64,000 bases of DNA from Pseudobacter sp. GTDB taxonomy: Bacteria; Bacteroidota; Bacteroidia; Chitinophagales; Chitinophagaceae. Below the pieces are notes generated by a model. That model saw only the letters and a list, made by a program, of their open reading frames with translations, was not told where the DNA came from and searched no databases. Positions 33,535 to 42,385 of the stretch are shown piece by piece (the stretch's first letter is position 1; each line of letters opens with the position of its first letter). The DNA lies in NCBI GenBank assembly GCA_017849455.1, contig JAFIGX010000004.1, forward strand, positions 1 through 64,000, written 5' to 3'. The translations under genes and the position numbers were made by a program.

Positions 33535-36408
33535 CTATTTATTTTTTTGAATGAGTTGTACTTCCAGGAGCTTCATGAGTTCCCCGTTGATGGTCACCGG
33601 CTTTATGGATAACTGGTGACGGCCTGCCTTCAGGGAAACAGTTCCCAGTTCTTCTGTCACCACTTGTTCCCTGCCTGATCTGGCGGCTTTTCTCTCTATT
33701 TCTAAATCATCTAACTGAAACATATATGCGCTTTTATCTTTTCCACTGGCCAGATACCTGATGACCACCCGGTAATTGCCGGGAGCTGCCGTACGGAAAT
33801 CCCAGCTCAGCCACTGATCGGTGCTCTCCCATCCATCCACATAATATTTATCCGCTTTTCCATCACCATATTTCAATCCTTTCCCGTGCAGCGTGGCATC
33901 GAATGCCAGCAGGCGTGTCACCGGGATATTGGAAGCTACGAATTGCAGGGGATCTATCGTCAATTTTCCTTTTGTTTCCAGTACGATCACCGTATTGACC
34001 GTGTCTGGAGCTTGCTTCGGTAATTTGATATAAAGGTCTTTCCCCTTTGCCTGAACGGTCAGCGGGCTATTCGATGGACCGGCCAGGAGCCGGGCTTTGG
34101 TGATGTCACCGGAGAGGCCGCCCACCTGCAACCAGCCATCGGCAGGCCATTCGAATATATGCAGGTAAACAAGGTTATTGCCGGCTGTAGTGACGCCCCA
34201 GTTCTGCAAAGCCAAACCGGATGGGTGGGCATTGAAAATGGAAGCACTGTTGTCCGACATCCAGTTACCGATACCTTTTAATATGGATTGGTCTTTCACA
34301 TCGATCGTGCCATCGCCTTTGGGCCCGATATTCATCAGCAGGTTTCCGCCGCGCGAAACTGCCTTGGCCAGCAGCCTCACGAAAAAGCCCGGCGATTTAT
34401 GGCTGTTATCGTATTGATGATAACCATAAGATTCATTGGTAGTAGGGATCGCCTCCCAATCGCCTGTCACCGGATAAAATTCTGCGGGCCTGTCGGCCGT
34501 ATTCTTATAATCTCCAAAATTACTGGCTGCCGTTCTCACCAGTCGCCCGTTGACGACCACATTCGGGTCTGTATCACGAATGGCTTTCAGGATGCGCATG
34601 TTTTCGGTGAGCGGCAATTTATGGGGTGTATCGAACCATAAAATATCAGGATGATACGTGAGTAGTAGTTCCTTTATCTGTGGTATCGCTTTCTCATCGA
34701 CATAGCGTTGTGCTTTGGGCAGTAGTTCGGGATGTGCATCGAACCAGTTGGCGCCGCCATGTAATAATTTATCACCGCCCGGATTATCGTACTCCCAGTC
34801 GTTTCCAGGTGCATTGGGATCTTCCCAGTCAAAGGCATGTGAATAATAGAACCCGAACCTGATCCCCTGTTTTTTGCAGGCAGCAGCCAGTTCGGCCATG
34901 GGGTCGCGTTTAAAAGGTGTTTGCTCGTGGATATTGAAATTGGAAATTTTGGATGGGTACATTGCAAAGCCATCATGGTGCTTGGCCGTGATGATGAGAT
35001 ATTTCATACCTGCCTGTTTGGCCTGCCTGGCCCATTCATCGGCATTGAACAAAACAGGATTGAACCGATGGGCCAGGTCGAGGTAATCGTTGCGGGTGAT
35101 CTTTTCTTTGCGCATGAGGTGTTCGGCATAACCGCTGACCTTATGGCCATTCCACTGTCCGGCGGGCAATGAATAAATCCCCCAGTGAATGAACATGCCG
35201 AATTTGGCTTCCCGCCACCAGGTGATCCGGGCATCATGGGTCTTCATGGAGGCAGTCCGCCAGCCATTGATGGCGCTGTCAATCGCCTGCTGGTCGCGGG
35301 TTTTCTCTGCTTGTTGGGCTTTCATCGGCACTACCATATTCCACGATCTTGTACCATTCTGGAATCCGCCGGAGCCATCCATGGTGGCGAAGAAAATATG
35401 AGTGATCACCCCGTTCTGGATCAGTGGTGAGGCACGTTCCAGTTGCCCCATTTCCTGTGTATGGCCATCGCTCCAATGTATTTCCTTGGTGTAGGCCAAT
35501 GGGGCCTTTTCCGGTTGCCAGTGCAGCCCGTCCTTTGAAAAGGCGATCATACCGGAATGTGTTTTACCGGTAATGCTTCCACGCTGATCTTTGGCGAGCA
35601 TGTGATAGCCTGTCTCGTCTTTCCAGATGAACGGGTCTTCCACTTCACCAAATTTCTCCTTGCTGAAGATAGGCTCATTGGACACTACAGTATAAGGTCC
35701 ATCGGAATTGGGCGCCGTAGCTACTCCCAGCACCATATCGCCCTGATAGGGATAGGCATTTTTATACCCACGGGCTTTGAAGACCATCAATACGCTGCCG
35801 TCTTCTTTGATGAGAGGGGCCGGGTTGGAAGTGAGAAAGCTGTAGAAGGTGCCCGGTTTCGTATCGAGGATAGGCGTATCACGGCGCTGCCATGGCCCGT
35901 AAAGATTTTTCGAAGTAGCGATCCCGATGCGTTTATTGGATCTGCCTACAGTGGCATAGGGCGATTGCAGGGTCAGTGTATCGGGGTTCTTCATCACATC
36001 ATCGAATGGATGGGTGGAACCCATATAATACAGGATATACGTGTCTTTATATTTCACGATCCGCGGGTTATGTGTGGAACGGCCATCCCAGTATTGCGGG
36101 CCTCTCGCCGGCAATACCACATCACTGAAAGTATACGGTCCTTCCGGTGTTTTGGAAACGGCATGCACGATCTCGGAGGCTACCATCCAGCCGGGGTGAA
36201 AAGGTAATTTTTTTGGCCAGCGTGATGCGAACATGTGGTATTGTCCATCGTCGCCCCTGATCACGGAACCACACCATACCCAATAGCCTTCCATGCTGAA
36301 GCCGCCGTTGACGGGCGCAATGCCCATCTTGCCATAGACCTGGTTTTCCTGCGCCGGCATCCGGCCTGCGAGTAAGATAACTGTTACCAGGACAAATATC
36401 TTTTTCAT
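33535..36408 (-). CDS. two-enzyme fusion: beta-propeller glycosidase plus GH29 alpha-L-fucosidase
   Basis: The 957-aa secreted protein (signal peptide ending MPAQ) has two catalytic-type parts. Residues about 40-365 form a five-bladed propeller like GH43/GH117 relatives: SVIRGDDGQYHMFASRW, THNPRIVKYKDTYILYYMG, TSNPAPLIKEDGSVLMVF, EVEDPFIWKDETGYHML. Residues 395-740 are a GH29 domain (WWREAKFGMFIHWGIY, TAKHHDGFAMYPS, nucleophile Asp593 in ILWFDTPHK). Residues about 830-955 form a binding-type beta-sandwich. It could remove a capping sugar and the fucose next to it. The specificity of the propeller is not known. It starts 1 bp before the lyase stop, so translation is coupled. Confidence 0.85.
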   Translation of the reverse strand: MKKIFVLVTVILLAGRMPAQENQVYGKMGIAPVNGGFSMEGYWVWCGSVIRGDDGQYHMFASRWPKKLPFHPGWMVASEIVHAVSKTPEGPYTFSDVVLPARGPQYWDGRSTHNPRIVKYKDTYILYYMGSTHPFDDVMKNPDTLTLQSPYATVGRSNKRIGIATSKNLYGPWQRRDTPILDTKPGTFYSFLTSNPAPLIKEDGSVLMVFKARGYKNAYPYQGDMVLGVATAPNSDGPYTVVSNEPIFSKEKFGEVEDPFIWKDETGYHMLAKDQRGSITGKTHSGMIAFSKDGLHWQPEKAPLAYTKEIHWSDGHTQEMGQLERASPLIQNGVITHIFFATMDGSGGFQNGTRSWNMVVPMKAQQAEKTRDQQAIDSAINGWRTASMKTHDARITWWREAKFGMFIHWGIYSLPAGQWNGHKVSGYAEHLMRKEKITRNDYLDLAHRFNPVLFNADEWARQAKQAGMKYLIITAKHHDGFAMYPSKISNFNIHEQTPFKRDPMAELAAACKKQGIRFGFYYSHAFDWEDPNAPGNDWEYDNPGGDKLLHGGANWFDAHPELLPKAQRYVDEKAIPQIKELLLTYHPDILWFDTPHKLPLTENMRILKAIRDTDPNVVVNGRLVRTAASNFGDYKNTADRPAEFYPVTGDWEAIPTTNESYGYHQYDNSHKSPGFFVRLLAKAVSRGGNLLMNIGPKGDGTIDVKDQSILKGIGNWMSDNSASIFNAHPSGLALQNWGVTTAGNNLVYLHIFEWPADGWLQVGGLSGDITKARLLAGPSNSPLTVQAKGKDLYIKLPKQAPDTVNTVIVLETKGKLTIDPLQFVASNIPVTRLLAFDATLHGKGLKYGDGKADKYYVDGWESTDQWLSWDFRTAAPGNYRVVIRYLASGKDKSAYMFQLDDLEIERKAARSGREQVVTEELGTVSLKAGRHQLSIKPVTINGELMKLLEVQLIQKNK

Positions 36409-36409
36409 A

Positions 36410-37594
36410 TCAGTTCAACCAGATTAAAGGATTACGAATAGGGAGATTGCGGACCACTTCATCTTCTTTCGGGTCGTGGTCCAGTTTTTTCCAGGTACCA
36501 AGCCATTCAGTTTGCAGGAAAGCACGGGCGCCGAATACAAGGAATGGTTGTGCTACAGGCCAGTTATCCCAGTACATCACATCTTTTTTGAAAGGCCATT
36601 TGTTTTTGTCGGCCACGAATGGATACAGGTAAGCAATGCCTTTTTGAATAGAGCGGCCATCGGGCGTCTGGTATTGCCAGAGATTGTCCTTGCGGGTAGA
36701 CAGGATCTGGCATACGGCCGTCATGGCATCGAGATTGAAGATCGAATATCCATAAGGTTTAGTCCTTCTTAGTTCCTGCGGAAAGCTGCCATCTGCGGCC
36801 ATCTGGTTGGGCAGGAGCACATTCTTATACCGCTCGCGGCAGAAGGTGAGCCATTGTTCATTGCGGGTGAACTTCGCAAAAGCGGCCACCTGCATTACCC
36901 AGCAGGTACCATGATTATTGGCCGCATTCATTTCATCCTTTCCATATTGATGTGTGGTGAGCCATTGCAGGTATTTTTCAAACCACTGTCTTATCCTGTC
37001 GAACAGGGCCTTGTCGGCCCCTTTGGCTCCTTCCATCACCATAAGGCCCTGCACTACTTCCATCAACTGAATGGTATCGATGATACCGATACCACGGCCG
37101 GTAAACCGGCCTTTGATGGCCTGCGCATATAATAAATGTGGAGTCATGGCTGTGGTCGTATCCACGAACCAGGCCCTGCAATGGCGTAGTGCATGGTGTA
37201 CATATTTTTCCTGGCCGGTGATCATATAAGCAGATGCCAGCACGCCAACGATGCGGCTCAGCCGTATCATGGCATGGCGGTGGGCCACAAAATTATCGGG
37301 ATTGCTCATGCCATCACGCTGGATATAGGGGCTGTCGGGCGATACCGGGTTGGGCCACCAGTAGTCGCCTTCCGAAAAAAAGTCGTGCCTGCCCCCCGCA
37401 CTGCGCGGTGAACCGGAGGCAGTGACTGTAACCGGCTCCAGGGCCATTGCTTTTTCCGCCTCCTGCAATATCTGTTTGGCAAGCGTTGCCTGCACCGTGG
37501 TCTTCACGGCCATTGGGCTTTGCAGTTGCGACTGCCCGTGCAGGCAGCAGAACAGCAGGATGATGGCAAGAATATTCCGTGGCATGGCAAACAT
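36410..37594 (-). CDS. alginate-lyase-family (PL38-like) polysaccharide lyase
   Basis: Probably breaks uronate-containing chains by beta-elimination, giving the unsaturated ends used by GH88 and GH105. The start at ATG 37594 or 37585 (MPRNILAIILLFCCLHGQSQ) gives a good signal peptide; the open frame upstream overlaps the GH31 gene and codes 44 unlikely residues. 394 aa. Motifs: DYWWPNPVSPDSPYIQRDG, LLYAQAIKGRFTGRGIGIID and the active-site-like NAANNHGTCWVMQVAAFAKF. The domain is PF05426-like; assignment to PL38 is by resemblance. Known members act on alginate or glucuronan, so the substrate here is open. Confidence 0.8.
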   Translation of the reverse strand: MFAMPRNILAIILLFCCLHGQSQLQSPMAVKTTVQATLAKQILQEAEKAMALEPVTVTASGSPRSAGGRHDFFSEGDYWWPNPVSPDSPYIQRDGMSNPDNFVAHRHAMIRLSRIVGVLASAYMITGQEKYVHHALRHCRAWFVDTTTAMTPHLLYAQAIKGRFTGRGIGIIDTIQLMEVVQGLMVMEGAKGADKALFDRIRQWFEKYLQWLTTHQYGKDEMNAANNHGTCWVMQVAAFAKFTRNEQWLTFCRERYKNVLLPNQMAADGSFPQELRRTKPYGYSIFNLDAMTAVCQILSTRKDNLWQYQTPDGRSIQKGIAYLYPFVADKNKWPFKKDVMYWDNWPVAQPFLVFGARAFLQTEWLGTWKKLDHDPKEDEVVRNLPIRNPLIWLN

Positions 37595-37605
37595 TGATTG
37601 GTTGA

Positions 37606-39750
37606 TTATTTGGTCATGAAGTTCCAACTCACCTGGCCGACTGTATTCGGCTTCCCTTTTTCCGGCGCCGAGATGCTGCCTTTCCACTGCCCCTTTGCAT
37701 CGCGCTCCACGGTGATGGTCCGCCAACTGTATTCACCTTTTTCGTAGTTGAATGTTTCCCCATCGTCATCATACAATTTAAAACTTCCCGGCTTTTGTCC
37801 GTAGTGGCGCACTTCCAGGTCTATCACCTGGCCTTTGGCCGGCGCATGCAACATCGGCGGCATCATGGGAATGATAGCGCCATCTTTTACATACACGGGT
37901 ATTTTATCGAGACCGGGCGTAACAGTGATGATCTCACCATCACCCACATACGCGCCTGTATAGAAATCGAACCATTTGCCTTTGGGCAATACCACCTTGC
38001 GACTGGTTTGCCCGGTGAACAGTGGTGCTACCAGCAGGTTCTCTCCTGCCATATACTGGTCCTTGATCTCTTTCGAAATGGCCTCTGCATAAGGGTTCTG
38101 TTCGAGGTTCTGGTTCACGGCTTCCTTTTTGACCTCATGGCTGAACCCTTCTTCCAGGTTCATGGCGCGGAAGATGGGCGTGCCTTCGAAATGATAGCGT
38201 GCAAATTCAGAATACCAGTACGGTATCATCTGCATACGCAATAAGGAATATTGCTTCACCTGCTCCGCCACTTCGGGGTACGACCAGGGCTTGGTGCCAC
38301 TGGCCCAGGCATTGATCATGGCCATGGGAGAAAATACAACTGTCTGGAAACGACGCAACCATTCCTCCCCTGTTTTGGAAGCCCTTGCCTCCGGTGTCCA
38401 GAGCACACCGGCAAAACCGCTATTGATCAGGGCCGTGATGAAATCGGCATGATCGTAATAATCATTGTAGATCACATAAGGGAAAGAACTGCCACCTCCA
38501 TTGGAAGCACGCACCAGCCCAAAGGTGCGTGTATTCAGGGCGCGATACATCTCTGCACTGTAGCGTTGCACCAGCAGGCCATAGGTCTGCCTCATCTGTT
38601 CGGCACCGTGACCCGAAGGGAAGGTGGTCACATCGGGCCAGAGATAATGATCGTATCCATCCACTTCATCGATCTTGTAGCCGCTGACGCCAATATCGAC
38701 CTGGTCTTTTTTCAGTTGACCGAAAAATATTTTCCGGGCCTCCGGCATCGAGAAGTCAGGCACAGCCCCCACCCATACGGTATGAGAGGCAGTAAAGGGT
38801 TTGATGGAATTATAGATGGATGCTTCCGGCGATACATAAGGGTTGAGCCAAAGGTTGATGCGGATGCCCACTTTCATCATGTCTTTCACGAATTGCTCCG
38901 GGTTGGGAAAACGTTTTTTATCCCACTCGAAAGTACAGGGGTACGACTTGCTCTGCCATCCCGGCTCCAGCCCGATGAAATCGAGCGGGTATCCTTTTTC
39001 TTCAAATGCTTTTGCTTCATTCTTCACATCATCTGCATTATACAAACGTTGAACACGTTGCGTGAACCCCAGCCCCCATCGTGGAGGGAGCGTGCCACCA
39101 CCATTGAACAGGTTATACCGGCGGATGGCATCGATGGCTTTGGGGCCTCCGAAAACATATACTTCCACACCTCCGGCAGGCACCAGTATTTCAACGGCAT
39201 CGGAATAGGGCCTTGCACTCCATGTTTTGTCTGTATTGCGGTCTTTGGCCACAGGCGGGTTCTTGCTATCTCTCCGCACGCCGGCGCCGGCATACACCGT
39301 GAGATACCTGGCTGAATTGATGAACACACCGTACCCATTGCTGGAAATATAAAATGGTGTGGGGGCATGGGTGCGGCCGTTGTCCTTCCCACCGTAATGG
39401 TCAACATGCAGTTGCAGTATTTTTCCGCGTTGATATACTGTTTGAAAGTTCAGGCCGAAGCCAAAGATCTGTTCTTGCTTTTGCAAGGGAAAGCGCAGGT
39501 AGGTCTTGCCATCGGTAACAGTAGCATCGATATCCGGTTTGTTCAATGGAAAAGAAGCGGGGCCAACTTTTCCCAACGCGGATTTATTGGGCTCAGTGCC
39601 TGCTGCTTTCAGCAGGTCGTACGATTCGGGTTTGCCGATCACGGCCTTCCATACGCCGGGAGCCACTTCCGTCCACTGAGGTTGCTGGGAGAAAGTAATG
39701 GAGGCGAAGAGGAGAAGGAAAATAAATGAGAAAAGACTTTTGGATTGCAT
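37606..39750 (-). CDS. GH31 alpha-glycosidase (xylosidase/glucosidase type)
   Basis: The 714-aa secreted enzyme (signal peptide ending TFSQ) has the GH31 N-terminal sandwich (QEQIFGFGLNFQTVYQRGK), a (beta/alpha)8 barrel (LPPRWGLGFTQRVQRLYNAD) and nucleophile Asp361 in VSGYKIDEVDGYDHYL. The usual acid/base WSGD motif is replaced by YVIYNDYYDHADFITALI, so it belongs to a less common subgroup. Alpha-xylosidase or alpha-glucosidase activity on side chains is likely. With GH2 and GH95 nearby it could also trim fucosylated xyloglucan. Gap to the lyase: 11 bp. Confidence 0.85.
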   Translation of the reverse strand: MQSKSLFSFIFLLLFASITFSQQPQWTEVAPGVWKAVIGKPESYDLLKAAGTEPNKSALGKVGPASFPLNKPDIDATVTDGKTYLRFPLQKQEQIFGFGLNFQTVYQRGKILQLHVDHYGGKDNGRTHAPTPFYISSNGYGVFINSARYLTVYAGAGVRRDSKNPPVAKDRNTDKTWSARPYSDAVEILVPAGGVEVYVFGGPKAIDAIRRYNLFNGGGTLPPRWGLGFTQRVQRLYNADDVKNEAKAFEEKGYPLDFIGLEPGWQSKSYPCTFEWDKKRFPNPEQFVKDMMKVGIRINLWLNPYVSPEASIYNSIKPFTASHTVWVGAVPDFSMPEARKIFFGQLKKDQVDIGVSGYKIDEVDGYDHYLWPDVTTFPSGHGAEQMRQTYGLLVQRYSAEMYRALNTRTFGLVRASNGGGSSFPYVIYNDYYDHADFITALINSGFAGVLWTPEARASKTGEEWLRRFQTVVFSPMAMINAWASGTKPWSYPEVAEQVKQYSLLRMQMIPYWYSEFARYHFEGTPIFRAMNLEEGFSHEVKKEAVNQNLEQNPYAEAISKEIKDQYMAGENLLVAPLFTGQTSRKVVLPKGKWFDFYTGAYVGDGEIITVTPGLDKIPVYVKDGAIIPMMPPMLHAPAKGQVIDLEVRHYGQKPGSFKLYDDDGETFNYEKGEYSWRTITVERDAKGQWKGSISAPEKGKPNTVGQVSWNFMTK

Positions 39751-39787
39751 GATATTGCCGATTTTGAAATAATAGGTGTAAAGAGAT

Positions 39788-42346
39788 TTAATCTCCTGGC
39801 ATAATGATATACGTTTTCCCTTTCTGTGTCTGAAAATCGATCATATAGCCTTCGTCTGTGTTGACTTCAGGTAACTGTGCCGCGGGATCTTTTTCATACA
39901 TAGTTTTATCATAGACAACATAGAAAGGATTGGGATTGGTCCCGGTTGCGGGTTTGAACGATGTTCCCACCACTTTTACCGGTACGGTAGTGCGCAAGCG
40001 GCAATTACCTCCGGCGCCTGAATAAATGGTAGCTTTAGCCAGCTTCCCGTTCTTCCAGTCGATACTGACAGTGAAATTGCCTCTTGCCCTGATACCTTTT
40101 ATTGAACCCTCTTTCCACCCAGCAGGCAATGCAGGCAGAAGGCTCAACTGACCATCATGGCTCTGCATCAGCATTTCCGTAATGCCGGCAGTGGCGCCGA
40201 AATTACCGTCGATCTGGAAAGGAGGATGCGCATCGAAAAGATTGGGATAGGTGCCGCCGCCACCCATTACCTCCCTTGCTTGAGTGGGATGGATATAGGT
40301 GAATGCGTCACTCAATATTTTATAGGCATGATCACCATCATGAAGCCTGGCCCACCAGTTGATCTTCCAGGCCATCGACCAGCCGGTACTCACATCACCC
40401 CGATGGATAAGCGATTGTTTGGCTGCTGCCGCCAACTCCGGGGTTTTGCTCAGTGTTACCTGGTTGCCAGGGTACAGGCTGAACAGGTGTGAGAGGTGCC
40501 GGTGTTTATCTTTGGGATCGTCCCAGTCTTTGGACCATTCCTGCAACTGTCCATACCGGCCGATATGAAATGGATATAATTTATCGTATGCCTCCATCAA
40601 TTGCTTGCGGAACTCCGCATCCACATTCAGGACCGTGGAAGTCCGGATCACTTCGGTGAACAATTCACGGATGATCGACATATCCATGGTAGATGCCATG
40701 CCTACCTGGTATTCCTTTCCTTCGATCTTCATGGTGTTTTCCGGAGAAGTAGAAGGATTTGTAACAAGAGTTCCGGTAGCAGGATCTTTGATCAGCCAGT
40801 GCAGCATGAATTGTGCGGCCCCTTTCATAAGCGGGTATGCCTGCTGGCGGAGAAATTCTTTATCAGCAGTATATAAATAATGCTCCCATAAATGCGTGGA
40901 GAACCAGGCTCCTGCCATGGGCCAGCAACTCCAGCGGGGCATACCTTTCGGGTCCCAGTCAAAACCACCGGGCGGCGATGTCTTGGCCCAGAGATCGGTA
41001 TTATGGTGCACCACCCATCCTTCCGGGATGTTGTAGTTCACCCTGGCAGTGACTGCGCCATTCACCGCCAGCTCTTTCATGAAGCTGAACAACGGCTGGT
41101 GGCATTCCGAAAGGTTGGTGTTCTCCGCCAGCCAGTAATTCATTTCCGTATTGATATTGGTGGTATAGTTGCTGCCCCAGGGTGGTTGTACTTGGTCATT
41201 CCAGATCCCCTGCAGATTGGTGGGCCTGGAACCCGGCCTTGAACTGGCGATCATCAGGTAGCGGCCAAATTGATAATACAGTACCGGCAACCGGAGATCG
41301 TTCATGTTTTTCCTGAATGCTTTCAAACGCTCGTCGGTAGGGCGTTTCACAGAACCGTCATCACTGCCCAGGTCGAACTGAACGCGGGTGAATAGTGAAC
41401 GATAATCGGCTATATGTGTACGTTTCAGTTGTTCATAAGTGAGAGTCCATGCTTTGGTAAGATCCGATGCAGCTTCGATCGAAGGGTCTTTGCCTTCGAG
41501 GCCGGGCGACTTATTGAACCCATTGAAACTGGTGGCTTCCGTGAGATAAATGGTTACCGCATTGGCATTGAATACAGATAAGCGGTCGCCCGAAGATCGT
41601 ACGGCGCCACCTTCTGTTTTTATCCTGACATGAATTTCGAAATTCATGCCCTCCCCTTTCGGGTCGTTATCATAGACTACCTGCTGTGGTTCCGAATCCC
41701 GGTTGGCGACAAACTTAGGCCCTTTGCCGCGTAACACGAGATAATCACCGGTAATGGCGGCAGTACGATACCTCAGTTTACTGGTCAGCCCAACCGTGAA
41801 GTTCAAAGCGCCCTGCTTATCGGCTGTAAGGCGCACTACCATCAGTTTGTTCGGGTGGCTGGTAAAGGTTTCCCGTTTATAGCGAACACCATCCACTGTA
41901 TACCTGACAGTGGAAACAGCATTATTAAGATCGAGATCACGATAGTAATTAGTTCCTACGGTATCGCTGAAAGGAAATTCGAGGCGCAGATCACCGAGCG
42001 GCAGGTAGCGTGCCGAGTAAGGGCCCTGCATTTTTTTCCAGTGATCGGCCGCTTTGGTGTAATTCCCTTCGAATACGGCCTGCCTCACCTGTGGCAGGTA
42101 TTTGGGCCCATCGGGGTTATTGCCTGCATCGCGGTTGGCCGACCACAGTGTATTATCATTCAACTGATACCTTTCCGCCTTCACGCCTCCGAATACCATC
42201 GCTCCTGTTTTTCCATTACCCAGCGGCAAGGCTTCTTCCCAAACAGCGGCAGGTTTGTTGTACCATAGTTTCAGGTGAGGATTGTCCTGCGCCAATACAA
42301 GAACGCTGAGCGCAATAAAGACCTTTACAAATAATATACGTTTCAC
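39788..42346 (-). CDS. GH95 alpha-L-fucosidase or alpha-L-galactosidase
   Basis: Inverting enzyme that removes 1,2-linked alpha-L-fucose or L-galactose. The GTG at 42346 ([20 protein letters not shown]) gives a clean signal peptide; another GTG at 42385, touching the upstream stop, would add 13 residues and cannot be excluded. 852 aa. N-terminal sandwich [20 protein letters not shown]; (alpha/alpha)6 barrel with the GH95 Asn pair in [15 protein letters not shown] and the general acid/base region [20 protein letters not shown], in which the Asp is intact. It follows the GH2 gene. Confidence 0.92.
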   Translation of the reverse strand: MKRILFVKVFIALSVLVLAQDNPHLKLWYNKPAAVWEEALPLGNGKTGAMVFGGVKAERYQLNDNTLWSANRDAGNNPDGPKYLPQVRQAVFEGNYTKAADHWKKMQGPYSARYLPLGDLRLEFPFSDTVGTNYYRDLDLNNAVSTVRYTVDGVRYKRETFTSHPNKLMVVRLTADKQGALNFTVGLTSKLRYRTAAITGDYLVLRGKGPKFVANRDSEPQQVVYDNDPKGEGMNFEIHVRIKTEGGAVRSSGDRLSVFNANAVTIYLTEATSFNGFNKSPGLEGKDPSIEAASDLTKAWTLTYEQLKRTHIADYRSLFTRVQFDLGSDDGSVKRPTDERLKAFRKNMNDLRLPVLYYQFGRYLMIASSRPGSRPTNLQGIWNDQVQPPWGSNYTTNINTEMNYWLAENTNLSECHQPLFSFMKELAVNGAVTARVNYNIPEGWVVHHNTDLWAKTSPPGGFDWDPKGMPRWSCWPMAGAWFSTHLWEHYLYTADKEFLRQQAYPLMKGAAQFMLHWLIKDPATGTLVTNPSTSPENTMKIEGKEYQVGMASTMDMSIIRELFTEVIRTSTVLNVDAEFRKQLMEAYDKLYPFHIGRYGQLQEWSKDWDDPKDKHRHLSHLFSLYPGNQVTLSKTPELAAAAKQSLIHRGDVSTGWSMAWKINWWARLHDGDHAYKILSDAFTYIHPTQAREVMGGGGTYPNLFDAHPPFQIDGNFGATAGITEMLMQSHDGQLSLLPALPAGWKEGSIKGIRARGNFTVSIDWKNGKLAKATIYSGAGGNCRLRTTVPVKVVGTSFKPATGTNPNPFYVVYDKTMYEKDPAAQLPEVNTDEGYMIDFQTQKGKTYIIMPGD

Positions 42347-42385
42347 TATACCGGGTTTTGTTTGATTGAACTGCCTGCTGTTCAC

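Noticed and set aside
36410..37726. Upstream start of the lyase gene at 37726.
   Set aside because: It would add 44 charged residues before a clear signal peptide and overlap the GH31 gene by 121 bp.
38251..39315. Long plus-strand open frame of 354 codons opposite the GH31 gene (and similar ones such as 8290-9096, 19565-19966 and 21461-21979).
   Set aside because: They lie entirely within well supported genes, have no domain signal, and come from the codon pattern of the real strand.
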